Source: an uncultured Sinobacteraceae bacterium
GTDB lineage: Bacteria; Pseudomonadota; Gammaproteobacteria; Steroidobacterales; Steroidobacteraceae
DNA: 64,000 nucleotides
Reading direction: 5' to 3'
Assembly: GCA_937902995.1 (NCBI GenBank)
Contig: CALEKY010000062.1
Span: 1 to 64,000 of the forward strand
Below the pieces are notes generated by a model. It ran no database searches and was not told the origin of the DNA. It was given only the letters and a program-made list of their open reading frames with translations. Each line of letters starts with the position of its first letter. Positions within the stretch are counted from its first letter, which is position 1. Positions 45,892 through 56,500 of the stretch are shown here, piece after piece. The translations under genes were made by a program, and so were the position numbers.

Positions 45892-47240
45892 GGACGCTGT
45901 TTCTCCGCATCTTCCTGTCCTTTTGGGCGGCGATGCTGCTCGTGCTGCTTTCGACCGCCGCCGTTGCCTGGTACCGCTTCAGCCAAGTCAAGGCGCTCGA
46001 CTCGAACGAGCTGGCGCAAGAAGCTGCCGCGCGCCTGCATGCGGAGGGCATCGAGGGCTTGCGCGAGTGGATCGACGAAGCGCAGAAGGAATACATCGGC
46101 CGTACGATCTACATCGTCGATTACACGGGGGTCGACATTCTCGGTCGCACGTTGCCGAATCGCTTGATGGCTTATGTGCGGCGCCTCGAACGCGCCGGGC
46201 TCATGAGCAAAGGCGTGCCCCGCGATCGCGAGCCGAACCCGCTGCTCTTGACCCCGCAATTCTTCGATCACGACGACAGCGTCTATACGATCCTGATCGA
46301 GTCCTCCACGAGCCCGTGGGACATTCTCAACACGGCCGACGTGCGCGCGATGCTCTTCGCCTTTGCGCTGGTCATCAGCGGCTTGGTGTGCTGGTGGCTG
46401 GCAAGGTACGTGAGCAAGCCGGTCGAGCGACTGCAGGCGAGCGTACGATCGCTCGCTGCGGGCAATCTCGATTCGCGAATCGGCGATGAGTTCGCCAAGC
46501 GTCATGACGAGCTCGGTGTGCTCGCGCGCGACTTCGACACCATGGCCGATCACGTTCGCGAGCTCATCGCTTCCAAGGAATCGCTGCTGCGAGCGATGTC
46601 GCACGAGCTGCGCTCGCCGCTCGCGCGGTTGCGTGTTGCGACGAGCCTTGCCAGGCGCGGCAGCGACGTCCAGCGCCAGTTCGATCGCATCGAGCTCGAG
46701 ACCGAACGTCTGGATGTGATCATCGGGCAGATGTTGCAGCTTTCCCATTTGCGCGCGATCGAACCGGCGCTGCCGCGCGTGCCGGTGGATCTGACCACCT
46801 TGCTGACGGAGGTCGTCGAAGATGCGCGCATCGAGGCGAACGCCGCGAACAAGGACGTGTCCTGGGCGCCAACGCTGAGCGTGGAGATCGAAGGCGATCA
46901 CGATCTGCTGCGCAGCGCGATCGAGAACGTGTTACGCAACGCCGTGCGATTCACGCGCGAGGGCACGGCGGTCGAAGTCTCGATGACGCGCGAAGACGGC
47001 GTGACACGTATTCTCATCGAGGATCGCGGACCGGGCGTGCCCGAAGCGGAGCTCGATAAAATTTTCGAGCCGTTTCATCGTGTCGCCGAATCGCGCGACC
47101 GCGATTCGGGCGGCACAGGTCTGGGCCTCGCGATCACTTACCGCATCGTCACGATGTACGGCGGGGGCGTGAAAGCTCGCAATCGCGAAGGCGGCGGGCT
47201 GAGCGTGGAGATCGAGCTGCCGACGCTTGCGCACGGATGA
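45888..47240 (+). CDS. CpxA-like sensor histidine kinase
   Basis: A 450-aa inner-membrane kinase. TM1 (about 7-28), periplasmic domain (30-155), TM2 (about 158-177), HAMP (178-230), HisKA with H239 in AMSHELRSPLARLRVATSL, then N box (ENVLRNAVRFT), EDRGPGVP and GGTGLGLAITYR. The SHELRSPLxRL signature and short HAMP linker match the CpxA branch. Starts at GTG with GTGA overlap to the regulator. The 3' flank is a composite repeat. Confidence 0.92.
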   Translation: MRTLFLRIFLSFWAAMLLVLLSTAAVAWYRFSQVKALDSNELAQEAAARLHAEGIEGLREWIDEAQKEYIGRTIYIVDYTGVDILGRTLPNRLMAYVRRLERAGLMSKGVPRDREPNPLLLTPQFFDHDDSVYTILIESSTSPWDILNTADVRAMLFAFALVISGLVCWWLARYVSKPVERLQASVRSLAAGNLDSRIGDEFAKRHDELGVLARDFDTMADHVRELIASKESLLRAMSHELRSPLARLRVATSLARRGSDVQRQFDRIELETERLDVIIGQMLQLSHLRAIEPALPRVPVDLTTLLTEVVEDARIEANAANKDVSWAPTLSVEIEGDHDLLRSAIENVLRNAVRFTREGTAVEVSMTREDGVTRILIEDRGPGVPEAELDKIFEPFHRVAESRDRDSGGTGLGLAITYRIVTMYGGGVKARNREGGGLSVEIELPTLAHG

Positions 47241-47249
47241 GCTTCGCTC

Positions 47250-47440
47250 AGGCTGTGTGCTGTAGGCTGTAGGAAGAGCGTGCGTTCGCGCGCATATGAA
47301 AGACTGAAGGCTGAAGGTTGAAGGTTGGCGGCGCGCGCTGCGCGCTTTGATTCCCTCGCCAGCCGGGGCAGGGGAGGGGTAGGGAGGGGCCAAGCCCCAC
47401 GCCCTCTGCTGTAGCCGGTAGCCTGTTGCCTGTGACCGTA
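47250..47440. repeat. Composite repeat block after the CpxA-like gene
   Basis: In order: CTGTAGG array (47250-47273), AAGAGCGTGCGTTCGCGCGC, CTGAAGG array (47302-47326), a GCGCGCGCTGCGCGC core, a G-rich GGGGCAGGGGAGGGG stretch, CCAAGCCCCACGCCC and a CTGTAGC/CGGTAGC/CTGTTGC array. Five motif families occur in under 200 bp. No gene lies in this 211-bp gap. Confidence 0.75.
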
Positions 47441-47451
47441 CGGTCAGCTCT

Positions 47452-47928
47452 TTAGCGTTGACCGTGCCCGCGTGTCGCCCGCTGCGCCACTGCATGACTG
47501 CGCAGCAACTGCGCACGATCGCGGATTGCAGCAATCTCTTCGTCGCTCACGTTCGGACCTCGTCCCGAAACCAGAGCGCCTTGCACATCGAACTGCAGCT
47601 CGAGCTTTTCGGGCGCGTTCACTTTCGGTCCGCGATATTCCACGAGCCGTGCGCCGACGAAGGCATACTCGGCGGCGACTGTCGCATCGCCTTGCTTTCG
47701 ATGCTCGGCGATGCGTTGCAGGCGGTCGCCATCGAAATTCGCCGCGTACTCCGTTTGCATGCCGGCTGCATTGAGCTTGGCGCGCAGCACGTCTGCGCTT
47801 TCGCTCGGCAGCGGCGCGAGCGTGTGCGCCCGCGAGTCCGGTTCTTTTTCGGGCGGCGCGTCGGACGAGCATGCGCCGATCAGTACGCAGGCCGTTAACG
47901 CACAAAGAATTCGTCGAAACCTATGCAT
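47452..47928 (-). CDS. Unknown lipoprotein
   Basis: A 158-aa protein with a clear lipoprotein signal MHRFRRILCALTACVLIGAC (C20) and an S-S-D sequence after it, suggesting outer-membrane sorting. The mature part is mixed alpha/beta with a helix VLRAKLNAAGMQTEY and a strand pair FVGARLVEYRGPKV, LELQFDVQGALVSGRG. GAGG before ATG supports the start. Not recognised. Confidence 0.68.
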   Translation of the reverse strand: MHRFRRILCALTACVLIGACSSDAPPEKEPDSRAHTLAPLPSESADVLRAKLNAAGMQTEYAANFDGDRLQRIAEHRKQGDATVAAEYAFVGARLVEYRGPKVNAPEKLELQFDVQGALVSGRGPNVSDEEIAAIRDRAQLLRSHAVAQRATRGHGQR

Positions 47929-48141
47929 GTTCTTGACCTCGGTGCAATGCCGAATACGTCGTCGTGCTGCGACATCGGCTAGACATAAGCCGTGTTAGCG
48001 ATCGAAATCGTGCATCTCTGTTCGGTCGCCGTACAGTTTGCGCGAACGCGTGTTTGCGATCGTGACTTGGCTCACGAAGGGATACGGTACGCATCCTCTA
48101 CGCTGCTGTCGCTCGCAGGCAATGTCACAGGGAGATCGAGA

Positions 48142-48384
48142 ATGAGCGCAGCACCTTCGACAACGATGATGCGTCGGGCTCCGGCCATGGCCCGTCCGGC
48201 TCCGAGCACGACCGCGCATGCGATGCACGCTGCGCCCGCCGCTGCGGCCCTGTTGGATCACGAAGACGAGCTCCGTCTGGACCTACGCGACATTCCGCGC
48301 ATTCGCGAGTCGATGGAGATCGATAACTTGAAGCCGACGCTACTGAGCCGCTTTCTCGATCTCATTGTGCCGCTCAAGCCCTGA
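48142..48384 (+). CDS. Unknown 80-aa protein
   Basis: Not recognised. An Ala/Pro/Thr/Met-rich, apparently disordered N-terminus (residues 1-38) precedes an acidic, folded-looking segment DEDELRLDLRDIPRIRESMEI and a hydrophobic end LLSRFLDLIVPLKP. GGAG lies 7 bases before ATG 48142, which favours real translation. The frame is open upstream but without a site. Confidence 0.5.
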   Translation: MSAAPSTTMMRRAPAMARPAPSTTAHAMHAAPAAAALLDHEDELRLDLRDIPRIRESMEIDNLKPTLLSRFLDLIVPLKP

Positions 48385-48415
48385 TCTCGTGATTCGTGGC
48401 TCGCGATTCGTGACG
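48385..48415. repeat. Heptamer array, GTGAYTC family
   Basis: CGTGATT, CGTGGCT, CGCGATT, CGTGACG units directly follow the stop codon of the 80-aa gene. A second array of the reverse motif (TCAATCACGAATCACGACTC) is at 48527-48561, leaving a unique 110-bp middle with no coding signal. Confidence 0.7.
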
Positions 48416-48526
48416 CAGGCGCGAGTGCACAGAAACCTGCCTCTCTCTTTGCGGGGCGAGAGTGAGCTAATGAGCGCGAAACAGCGGAAGGCGTAGCCGT
48501 GCCCGCAAAGCCCTGGTCAACTACAA

Positions 48527-48561
48527 GTCATCAATCACGAATCACGACTCACGACTCACAG
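48527..48561. repeat. Heptamer array, GTGAYTC family (reverse)
   Basis: Five units (CATCAAT, CACGAAT, CACGACT, CACGACT, CACAGGG) end about 40 bases before the start of the AroQ-PheC fusion, so they are in its leader region. Confidence 0.7.
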
Positions 48562-48601
48562 GGTCTTGCGCCCGCTGCTATCCGCGCCGCATCTTACGCG
48601 G

Positions 48602-49879
48602 ATGTCCTCCACATCCATTCTCCAGCACGCGCGCGCGATCGTCGTCCTGTTTCTCGTATGCCCATGGATCGCGAAGAGTGCCGAGCCTCGGTTCGAATCG
48701 CCGGAAGCGGACGTCGAGCGCGTCGTTTCGTTGATGGTCGATCGGCTAGGTCTCATGGAGCCGGTCGGTCAATGGAAGAAACATCATCGTCTGCCGATCC
48801 AGGATCCGGTTCGTGAGGCGCAAGTCCTCGACGCGACCGTGAGCGACGCGCAGCGGCTCGGTCTCGAACCGCAGGCTACCCGGCGACTGTTCGCTTTGCA
48901 GATCGAGCTTGCGCGAGCGATCCAACGGCGCGTCTTCGATGCACCCGAGCCGCTGCCGCCGCAGTTGCGCGATTTGAGCTCGGACCTTCGACCTGCGCTC
49001 GATGAGATCGGCCGGCAGCTGCTCATCGCGCTCTATCTTGCGATGCCCGAGCTCGAGCGCACGGATTTTCCGGATCGCTACGGACATTTGGCCGCGCGCT
49101 TTTCGGCTGCAAGACTCGATGAGAGCTCAGCGCATGCTTTGCTCGCCGCACTGGCATCGATGCGCCGAATTCCGTCGCCGGCTTTGGAGCGGGTTCGCGC
49201 GAGCGGCGTGCTTCGAGTCGGTACGACCGGCGATTACGCACCGTTCAGTCTGGAGCGGGACGGCACGTTGCGCGGTGTCGACGTCGCGACGGCGATCGAG
49301 CTAGCGAAGGCACTTGGGGTCACGCCGCGTTTCATTCGCACGAGCTGGCCGACTCTGATGGACGACTACCGCGCAGGACGTTTCGACCTGGCGCTGAGCG
49401 GAATCAGCGTGACCCCCGATCGTGCTGCGGAAGCAGCGTTCTCATCTGCCTATCACGCGGGCGGCAAGACGCCGATCGTTCGCTGCGGCCGACAGGCCGA
49501 GCTGGATACGTTGGAAGAAATCGATCGTCCGACGGTGCGCGTCGTCGTCAATCCCGGCGGCACCAACGAGCGTTTCGTGCGCGAACGGTTGACGCGCGCG
49601 CATGTGACGGTGCACCCCGACAACCGCACTATCTTTCGCGAGGTCGCGGAAGGTCGTGCCGACGTCATGATCACGGACGACGTGGAGGTCGAGCTGCAGA
49701 CTCGCATCGACCCGCGCTTGTGTAGGGCGACTCCGCAGACGTTCACGCACAGCGAGAAGGCCATCTTGTTGCCGCGCGATCCAGAATGGCGCGCGTATGT
49801 GGACGAATGGCTCCGCGCGCAGATTGCGAGCGGCGAGATGGGTAAGCGGTTCGAGAGCGAGTTCGCGGCGAGGGAATAA
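48602..49879 (+). CDS. Periplasmic chorismate mutase-cyclohexadienyl dehydratase fusion
   Basis: A 425-aa exported bifunctional enzyme. The signal peptide ends near AKSA (residue 27). Residues about 30-190 match the secreted AroQ-gamma chorismate mutase: [33 protein letters not shown] and [15 protein letters not shown] hold the active-site Arg/Lys/Glu pattern. Residues about 200-425 match PheC-type cyclohexadienyl dehydratase, which has a solute-binding-protein fold: [44 protein letters not shown] and the IALSHSEK-like [10 protein letters not shown]. It would turn chorismate into phenylpyruvate outside the cytoplasm. Confidence 0.88.
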   Translation: MSSTSILQHARAIVVLFLVCPWIAKSAEPRFESPEADVERVVSLMVDRLGLMEPVGQWKKHHRLPIQDPVREAQVLDATVSDAQRLGLEPQATRRLFALQIELARAIQRRVFDAPEPLPPQLRDLSSDLRPALDEIGRQLLIALYLAMPELERTDFPDRYGHLAARFSAARLDESSAHALLAALASMRRIPSPALERVRASGVLRVGTTGDYAPFSLERDGTLRGVDVATAIELAKALGVTPRFIRTSWPTLMDDYRAGRFDLALSGISVTPDRAAEAAFSSAYHAGGKTPIVRCGRQAELDTLEEIDRPTVRVVVNPGGTNERFVRERLTRAHVTVHPDNRTIFREVAEGRADVMITDDVEVELQTRIDPRLCRATPQTFTHSEKAILLPRDPEWRAYVDEWLRAQIASGEMGKRFESEFAARE

Positions 49880-50048
49880 AAGGAGGGAAAGGAGGGATAA
49901 GGGAAGGAAGAGGCCGCGCCCTCTGCGCGGTCCTTGTCAACCTTCAGCCTTCAGCCTTCAGTCTTCAGCCTTCAGTCTCTCTTGCGCGCGAATGCGCGCT
50001 CTTCCTACAGCCTACAGCCTACAGCCTACAGCCTTCAGCCTTCAGCCT
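49878..50048. repeat. Composite repeat block upstream of uvrA
   Basis: GGGAAAR array (49880-49908), GCGCCCTCTGCGCGG core, six CTTCAGC/CTTCAGT units (49938-49978), GCGCGCGAATGCGCGCTCTTC core, four CTACAGC units (50006-50033) and CTTCAGC again to 50048. The right part reads as the reverse complement of the block at 47250-47326. This gap of about 307 bp holds no gene. Confidence 0.8.
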
Positions 50049-50186
50049 AAATCGAGACATCCCCTGACATCTTTTTCGCATCCAATCGCAGGGCTCGGTT
50101 GCGCCTCTCCCGGTACAATCGTGCGCTCGTCCCGCGGCCAAGCCGCGTTCCCCTAATGTGCGTACCGCAGGCGTTTCGGCGCCAGG

Positions 50187-53100
50187 GTGATCATGTCTCA
50201 AGCAATCTCGATTCGCGGCGCTCGACAGAACAATTTGAAGGACCTCTCGCTCGATTTACCCACGAACGAGCTCATCGTGGTCACGGGCGTGTCCGGGTCA
50301 GGCAAGTCATCGCTCGTTTTCGACACGCTGTACGCCGAAGGGCAGCGCAGGTACGTCGAGACGTTCTCCCCGTATGCGCGGCAGTTCCTCGATCGCATGG
50401 ACAAGCCGCAGGTCGACCGCATAGAAGGCATTCCGCCCGCCATCGCGATCGATCAGACGAATCCCGTGCGTACGTCGCGGTCGACGGTCGGCACGATGAC
50501 GGAGCTCAACGATCACTTGAAGCTCTTGTTCGCGCGCGTTGCGCAGCTCTACTGCCGATGCTGCGGCGCGCCGGTGCGACGCGATACGCCCGACAGCATT
50601 GCAGATGAGCTCGCTCGGAGGTTCGCGTCGGCGGGGCAGTCGCAGCCGCGGTTGCTCGTGACGTTTCCCCTCGAAGTGCCGCACAACTTCAGCGAAGCGG
50701 AAGTCGAGAATCTGCTGAAGGCGCAAGGTTACACGCGAATATTGGAGCGGCGCGAACAGCGCCCATCGACGACGCAGCCGTCCGGTAAACGCAAAGCGAA
50801 ACAAGCGGACAAGCCATCCGTCGTGCTCGAAGTCGTGCAGGATCGGCTGCGTTTCGATCCAAACGATCGTTCGCGCTTGTGCGAGGCGCTCGAAGCGGCG
50901 CTGAAAGTCGGACGCGGCCGCGTGAGCGTACGGCAGATCGAAGGCGATTCTCGCGAGGGCATCGAGCAAGCCGCTCTCGGCACGCCTTGGCGATTCTCGT
51001 CGGATCTACATTGCGCTGAATGCGACATTCATTATCAAGAACCGACGCCGAGCCTCTTCTCATTCAACTCGCCGATCGGTGCATGCGAGCAATGCCGGGG
51101 ATTCGGGCGCACGATCGGCATCGACTTCGGGCTCGTCGTGCCCGATGCGTCGAAGACGCTGCGAGGCGGTGCGGTCCGCTGCTGGCAGTCGGAGTCCTAC
51201 CGCGAATGTCAGGACGACTTGCTGCGCTTTGCGCGCAAGCGCGGTATCCCGGTCGACGTGCCGTGGTCCGAGCTGACTGAGGAACAGCGTCAGTGGGTGC
51301 TCGAAGGCGAGGGCAGCTGGGAAGACAAGCTCTGGTACGGGGTGCGTCGATTCTTCGCATGGCTCGAGAGTAGGGCCTACAAGATGCACATCCGCGTGCT
51401 GCTTTCGAAGTACCGCGCGTACACGATGTGCACGGCTTGCAACGGCGCACGGCTGAAGACCGATGCGTTGCTGTGGCGGATCGGAACGTATGCCGACCGC
51501 GAACGCGTGGGCGGCGCGCGCGTGCAATTCAAGCCGAACGGTACGCAGTGGAGCGACGAAGTGCTCGCACGGCTGCCCGGTTTGAGCATTCACGAAGTGA
51601 TGTTGCTACCGATCGAGCGTTGCCGCGAGTTCTTCGATGGCCTCGCACTGCCTGCGCCGCTCGACCAGGCGGCCGATCTGGTCTTGCGCGAAGTGCGAAG
51701 CCGCTTGAGTTACTTGATGGATGTCGGGCTCGGCTATCTCACGCTCGATCGTCAATCTCGTACGTTGTCGGGCGGCGAAGTCCAGCGCATCAATCTCACG
51801 ACGGCACTCGGCACTTCGCTCGTCAACACGTTGTTCGTGCTCGACGAACCGTCGATCGGTTTGCATCCACGCGACATGGGTCGCGTGATCGGCGTCATGC
51901 AACGCTTGAAAGCGGCCGGCAATTCGCTCGTCGTCGTCGAGCACGATCCGCAAGTCATGCAAGCGGCGGATCGCATTCTCGACATCGGTCCCGGTCCTGG
52001 CGAGCGCGGCGGGCAGATCGTGTTCTACGGAACGCCGCAGGAATTGGCGAACGCCAAGCAGTCATTGACAGCGCAATATCTGACAGGCCAGAGAAAGGTT
52101 ACAGCGTCTACGCGGCGCCTCGCCGCGTCCGACCTTCAGTCTTCGGTCTTCAGTCTTCAGTCGAAGAAGCACGCTTCTCGTATCGACGCATCGGCGTCGA
52201 TCCGCATCTTGGGCGCCCGCGAGCACAATCTGAAAAACATCGACGTCGAGCTGCCGCTCAATCGCTTGACGGTGATCACAGGCGTTTCCGGATCCGGAAA
52301 GTCGACGCTCGTGCAGAACGTGCTGTATCCGGCGTTGCTCAAGCATTTCGGCAAGCCGACCGAGGCGCCAGGCGAACATTCGCGAATCGAAGGTGCCGAC
52401 CGGATCGAAGGTGTCGTCATGGTCGATCAAACGCCGATCGGCCGCACGACGCGTTCGAATCCGGCGAGTTACGTCGGCGCGTTCGATGCGATCCGCAAGC
52501 TCTTTGCCGCGGCGCCGCTCGCGAAGGAACGCGGCTATACGCTCGGCACGTTCAGTTTCAATTCCGGCGAAGGCCGATGCCCCACGTGCGGCGGCAACGG
52601 CTTCGAGCACGTCGAGATGCAGTTTCTTTCGGACGTGTATCTACGCTGTCCGGATTGCAACGGTCGGCGGTACCGGGACGAGGTGCTCGAAGTCGTCGTT
52701 CAGCCGGCAGCGCAGTGTGCGCTCAACATCGCCGATGTGCTCGAGCTCACCGTTGCCGAAGCATTGGAGGTCTTTGCGAGCGAGGCGGAGATCGTTGCGG
52801 CCTTGAGTCCGCTTGCGGAGGTCGGTCTCGATTATCTGAAGCTCGGCCAGCCCGTGCCGACGCTGTCGGGCGGCGAGGCGCAGCGTCTGAAGCTCGCGGG
52901 TCACTTGGCGGCAAGCGCGATCGATCGACAAGTGCGCGCGCGCAAGGGGACCGTGTCCAAGCAGGCCGCACAAGAGGACCTCAAGAAAGGAACGCTGTTC
53001 ATCTTCGACGAGCCGACGACGGGACTGCATTTCGCCGACATCGAAAAACTCTTGGGTGCGTTCGAGCGGTTGATCGCAGCAGGCCATTCCCTGCTCGTCA

Positions 53101-56021
53101 TCGAGCACAATCTCGATGTGATCGCTGCTGCGGATTGGATCGTGGATTTGGGTCCCGAAGGCGGCGATGCGGGTGGCGAAATCGTATGCACCGGCACGCC
53201 GGACGAGGTGATGCGGCATCCGACGTCGCACACGGGCAAGGCGCTGCGGGAATATTTATCGGGCTCTGGGCTTTGGGCTCTCGCTTCGCGTCCTGCGCCC
53301 CAAGTCCCGCGCCCCGAGCCCCAAGCCCAGGCTTGCATCTCCATCCACGGCGCCCGCGAACACAATCTAAAGAACATCGACGTCACTTTGCCGCGCGACA
53401 AGTTCACGGTCGTGACCGGCGTCTCCGGCTCGGGCAAGTCGACGCTCGCGTTCGACATCGTGTTCGGCGAAGGACAGCGTCGCTATCTCGAATCGCTCAA
53501 TGCGTATGCGCGCCAATTCGTGCAGCCGGCATCGCGTCCGGATGTCGACGCCATTTTCGGTATTCCGCCGACGGTGGCGATCGAACAGCGCACGAGCCGG
53601 GGCGGACGCAAGAGCACCGTCGCGACGCTGACGGAGATCTATCACTTCCTGCGGTTGTTGTACGTCAAGCTCGGTACGCAGTACTGCCCGACGTGCGACG
53701 TGCCGATCGAGCCGCAAAGCTTCGATGCGATCGCCGCGCGTCTGATGAAAGACTATCGCGGCAAGACGATCTCGCTATTGGCGCCGCTCGTTATTGCTCG
53801 CAAGGGCTACTACACGGATCTGGCTGCCTGGGCGGCGAAGAAGGGCTATGCCCATTTGCGCGTCGACGGTGCCTTGCTGCCGACCAATAAATGGCCGCGG
53901 CTCGATCGCTTCAAGGAACACACGATCGAATTGCCGGTCGCCGCTCTCAAGATCGCGCCGAGCGGCGAACGCGAGCTTCGCGCCGCGCTCGCGACGGCGT
54001 TGGAGCACGGCAAAGGGATCGTGCATGTGCTCCTCGAGGGCGCTGGTAAGAATGCAAAGAAGAGCCGATCGCGCGCCGGAAACGCGAACACGTCGAACGG
54101 CGCTCCGATCGTGTACTCGACCAAGCGTGCATGTTCATCGTGCGGCACGAGTTTCGCCGATCTCGATCCGCGTTTGTTCTCGTTCAATTCCAAGCATGGC
54201 TGGTGCGAAGCGTGTTTCGGCACCGGACTCAAGCTGCGTGGTTTCGATGCCGAGCAGAGCGGCGAGGAGATTTGGTGGAACGAATGGTTCGAGGGCGAGC
54301 CCGAGGTCTGCGAGGCCTGTAACGGACAGCGGCTCAATCCGATTGCACTGAACGTGCGCTTTCGCGGCCGATCGATCGCGGAGGTCACTGCGCAATCGGT
54401 CGGCGATTTGCGACGCGAATTTGCGCGCTTGAAGCTCGTCGGCCGCGAGCAGGAGATTGCGCGGGATGTCTTGTCCGAGATCAATGCGCGGCTCGCGTTC
54501 CTCGAGGATGTGGGGCTCGGCTACCTGTCGCTCGATCGATCGGCACCGACGTTGTCCGGCGGTGAAGCTCAGCGCATCAGATTGGCGGCGCAACTCGGAT
54601 CGAATCTGCAAGGCGTGTGCTACATCCTGGATGAGCCCACGATCGGCTTGCATCCGCGCGACAACACGATCCTGCTCGATACGCTCGACAAGCTGGCCGC
54701 AAAGGGCAACTCGCTTCTCGTCGTCGAGCACGACGAAGACACGATTCGCCGTGCCGATTTCGTTCTGGACCTGGGCCCGGGAGCAGGTTCTCGCGGCGGA
54801 GAAGTCGTCGCTTGCGGAACCGCGCAAGAGCTGATGACAGCACCGAGCTCTGTGACCGGAAAGTTCCTCGCCAATCCGTTGCGGCATCCGTTCCAGACGA
54901 GACGGCGTGTCGATGCGCGCACGCCTGCGCTCGTGATCCGCGAACCCAGGCTGCACAACTTGAAAGGCGGCAAGGTGCGCGTGCCGCTCGGCAGGCTCGT
55001 GGTGTTTACGGGCGTCTCCGGCTCCGGCAAGTCCACGCTGGCGCGCGATGTCCTGCACGACAATTTGCGTGCGGTGCTATCGCGCAATGGACGATCGAGA
55101 AAGCTCGAATGGCGGGGTTGCAAGGAAATTCGCGGATGGGAGCAAGTGGCACGCATCCTCGAGGTGGATCAAACGCCCATCGGCAAGACACCGCGCTCGT
55201 GTCCTGCCACGTATGTCGGTTTCTGGGACGCGATACGGCGGGTGTTTGCCGAGACCTCGGAAGCGCGCATGCGCGGGTTCGGTCCATCCCGCTTCTCGTT
55301 CAACACTGCGGGCGGACGTTGCGAAGCTTGCGAAGGGCAGGGCTTGCGCAAGATCGAAATGAATTTCTTGCCGGACGTTCGTGTGACGTGCGACGTGTGC
55401 GGCGGTCGGCGCTTCAATCAAGAGACCCTGTCGGTGGAGTTCAAGGGCAAAAACATCGGCGATGTATTGATGATGAGCATCGATGAAGCCGTGGAGTTTT
55501 TTGCCGCGCATTCGCGCATCCATCACGCGTTGCGGCTGCTGCAGGATGTCGGGCTCGGCTATCTCACGCTCGGACAACAAAGTCCTACGCTGTCCGGCGG
55601 CGAAGCTCAACGCATCAAGCTCGTGACCGAGCTCGCCAGAGTGCGTCCGAGCAAGGAAGCATCTTCACCTTCAGCCTTCAGCCTTCAGTCTTCAGCCTCA
55701 ACTCTGTACGTGCTCGACGAGCCGACCGTCGGGTTGCACATGGCCGATGTCGAAAAGCTCATCCGCGTGCTGCATCGACTCGTGGAAGCCGGCAATTCCG
55801 TCCTGCTCATCGAGCACAACCTCGACGTGATTGCCGAAGCCGACTGGGTGATCGATTTGGGTCCGGAAGGCGGCGATGGCGGCGGACGCGTCGTGGCGGA
55901 AGGCACGCCGGAGGACGTTGCGGCGCGCGCGCGACGGTCGCATACAGCGCGAGTCTTGCGCGATTTCCTGCGCGAACGCGCGGTAACGGACTTGGAAAAG
56001 CCGATCCGGCGAGCCTCTTAG
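50187..56021 (+). CDS. uvrA: Double-length UvrA (two tandem UvrA units)
   Basis: A 1944-aa protein made of two complete UvrA-like halves (about 1-1025 and 1050-1944). Four Walker A motifs (GVSGSGKS at 34, 699, 1078, 1609) and four LSGGE signatures (527, 893, 1456, 1802) each precede a DEPxxGLH Walker B. Both halves keep two zinc modules (for example CAECDIHYQ with GACEQC, and CPTCGGNG with CPDCNG). UvrA normally dimerises to find DNA damage; here a covalent dimer is implied. Three linkers (649-661, 1026-1049, 1825-1838) are encoded by intergenic-type heptamer arrays. ATG 50193 behind AGGG is an equally likely start. A separate standard uvrA may exist elsewhere. Confidence 0.93.
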   Translation: MIMSQAISIRGARQNNLKDLSLDLPTNELIVVTGVSGSGKSSLVFDTLYAEGQRRYVETFSPYARQFLDRMDKPQVDRIEGIPPAIAIDQTNPVRTSRSTVGTMTELNDHLKLLFARVAQLYCRCCGAPVRRDTPDSIADELARRFASAGQSQPRLLVTFPLEVPHNFSEAEVENLLKAQGYTRILERREQRPSTTQPSGKRKAKQADKPSVVLEVVQDRLRFDPNDRSRLCEALEAALKVGRGRVSVRQIEGDSREGIEQAALGTPWRFSSDLHCAECDIHYQEPTPSLFSFNSPIGACEQCRGFGRTIGIDFGLVVPDASKTLRGGAVRCWQSESYRECQDDLLRFARKRGIPVDVPWSELTEEQRQWVLEGEGSWEDKLWYGVRRFFAWLESRAYKMHIRVLLSKYRAYTMCTACNGARLKTDALLWRIGTYADRERVGGARVQFKPNGTQWSDEVLARLPGLSIHEVMLLPIERCREFFDGLALPAPLDQAADLVLREVRSRLSYLMDVGLGYLTLDRQSRTLSGGEVQRINLTTALGTSLVNTLFVLDEPSIGLHPRDMGRVIGVMQRLKAAGNSLVVVEHDPQVMQAADRILDIGPGPGERGGQIVFYGTPQELANAKQSLTAQYLTGQRKVTASTRRLAASDLQSSVFSLQSKKHASRIDASASIRILGAREHNLKNIDVELPLNRLTVITGVSGSGKSTLVQNVLYPALLKHFGKPTEAPGEHSRIEGADRIEGVVMVDQTPIGRTTRSNPASYVGAFDAIRKLFAAAPLAKERGYTLGTFSFNSGEGRCPTCGGNGFEHVEMQFLSDVYLRCPDCNGRRYRDEVLEVVVQPAAQCALNIADVLELTVAEALEVFASEAEIVAALSPLAEVGLDYLKLGQPVPTLSGGEAQRLKLAGHLAASAIDRQVRARKGTVSKQAAQEDLKKGTLFIFDEPTTGLHFADIEKLLGAFERLIAAGHSLLVIEHNLDVIAAADWIVDLGPEGGDAGGEIVCTGTPDEVMRHPTSHTGKALREYLSGSGLWALASRPAPQVPRPEPQAQACISIHGAREHNLKNIDVTLPRDKFTVVTGVSGSGKSTLAFDIVFGEGQRRYLESLNAYARQFVQPASRPDVDAIFGIPPTVAIEQRTSRGGRKSTVATLTEIYHFLRLLYVKLGTQYCPTCDVPIEPQSFDAIAARLMKDYRGKTISLLAPLVIARKGYYTDLAAWAAKKGYAHLRVDGALLPTNKWPRLDRFKEHTIELPVAALKIAPSGERELRAALATALEHGKGIVHVLLEGAGKNAKKSRSRAGNANTSNGAPIVYSTKRACSSCGTSFADLDPRLFSFNSKHGWCEACFGTGLKLRGFDAEQSGEEIWWNEWFEGEPEVCEACNGQRLNPIALNVRFRGRSIAEVTAQSVGDLRREFARLKLVGREQEIARDVLSEINARLAFLEDVGLGYLSLDRSAPTLSGGEAQRIRLAAQLGSNLQGVCYILDEPTIGLHPRDNTILLDTLDKLAAKGNSLLVVEHDEDTIRRADFVLDLGPGAGSRGGEVVACGTAQELMTAPSSVTGKFLANPLRHPFQTRRRVDARTPALVIREPRLHNLKGGKVRVPLGRLVVFTGVSGSGKSTLARDVLHDNLRAVLSRNGRSRKLEWRGCKEIRGWEQVARILEVDQTPIGKTPRSCPATYVGFWDAIRRVFAETSEARMRGFGPSRFSFNTAGGRCEACEGQGLRKIEMNFLPDVRVTCDVCGGRRFNQETLSVEFKGKNIGDVLMMSIDEAVEFFAAHSRIHHALRLLQDVGLGYLTLGQQSPTLSGGEAQRIKLVTELARVRPSKEASSPSAFSLQSSASTLYVLDEPTVGLHMADVEKLIRVLHRLVEAGNSVLLIEHNLDVIAEADWVIDLGPEGGDGGGRVVAEGTPEDVAARARRSHTARVLRDFLRERAVTDLEKPIRRAS
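52132..52161. repeat. In-frame CTTCAGY array in uvrA
   Basis: Four units (CTTCAGT, CTTCGGT, CTTCAGT, CTTCAGT) encode [11 protein letters not shown] between ABC domains 2a and 2b of the first UvrA unit. They are identical in type to intergenic arrays and keep the frame. Confidence 0.85.
53261..53333. repeat. In-frame GGGCTTG-type array in uvrA
   Basis: GGGCTCT/GGGCTTT/GGGCTCT units and then CCCCAAG/CCCGCGC/CCCCGAG/CCCCAAG units encode the [20 protein letters not shown] joint between the two UvrA halves. The DNA resembles the GGGCTTG array of the cassette at 44155-44190. Confidence 0.75.
55661..55699. repeat. In-frame CTTCAGY array in uvrA, second site
   Basis: CTTCACC, CTTCAGC, CTTCAGC, CTTCAGT, CTTCAGC encode [13 protein letters not shown] between the LSGGE signature and Walker B of the fourth ATPase site. 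Confidence 0.85.
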
Positions 56022-56500
56022 AAAATCTTCTTTTTTGGGTCTGCGGAATGTCTGCGGAGATGCTTCGCTGACGGCGATACGCTGTCGTTGCATACACCGC
56101 GCGCAAGCTCCAATGCCTCACGACCTACGAGCCCTGGAATCCAAAGCGCAAGGATGCCCCTGAAGTTGATTCTTTATAAGGATTTCCCCTGGTGCGCATA
56201 GCGGATTCCTCCTCTGTACGGGTGTTGTGTCGTCGCCACGGTATACATCGCGAATTCGTCTACTCGATTTCGCGCCGATCCTCGAGTGCGAAACTCGATG
56301 CGTAAACGCCTATTTGCTGCGCTCGCTTCGCGATGCGCGCGCGCAGCAATCCTTTCATTGGGATTTCGTGGGTTGTATGCTCGATGCCACGCTTGGACCG
56401 AACGACAACAAATTGCAGGCCCAAGAAGAGATGTAGCCGGGGAAATCGGCTGAAGAAACGTGTGCGTAAAGTCAATGCCTCTCGCAGGAGGATTCCTTAA
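56022..56500. other. 479-bp gap upstream of the TonB-dependent receptor
   Basis: No gene, riboswitch or clear terminator is supported. A T run (TTCTTTTTTGGG) lies just after uvrA without a good stem. The receptor's AGGAGG site (56486-56491) is at the right end. A 69-codon frame at 56227 lacks a ribosome site and family resemblance. Confidence 0.5.

Noticed and set aside
48688..48702. A tRNA T-loop-like GGTTCGAATC
   Set aside because: It lies inside the chorismate mutase coding sequence and no cloverleaf can be drawn around it.
40565..50048. Possible CRISPR arrays among the tandem repeats
   Set aside because: Units are 7 bases with no unique spacers of regular length, and no cas genes are present.
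51428..53890. An 820-codon frame on the plus strand inside uvrA
   Set aside because: It is a shifted frame of uvrA, Arg/Ser-rich, without motifs. The UvrA frame is continuous with conserved motifs throughout.
56227..56436. A 69-codon frame upstream of the TonB-dependent receptor
   Set aside because: No ribosome binding site, no recognisable domain, and it covers the likely promoter region of the receptor.
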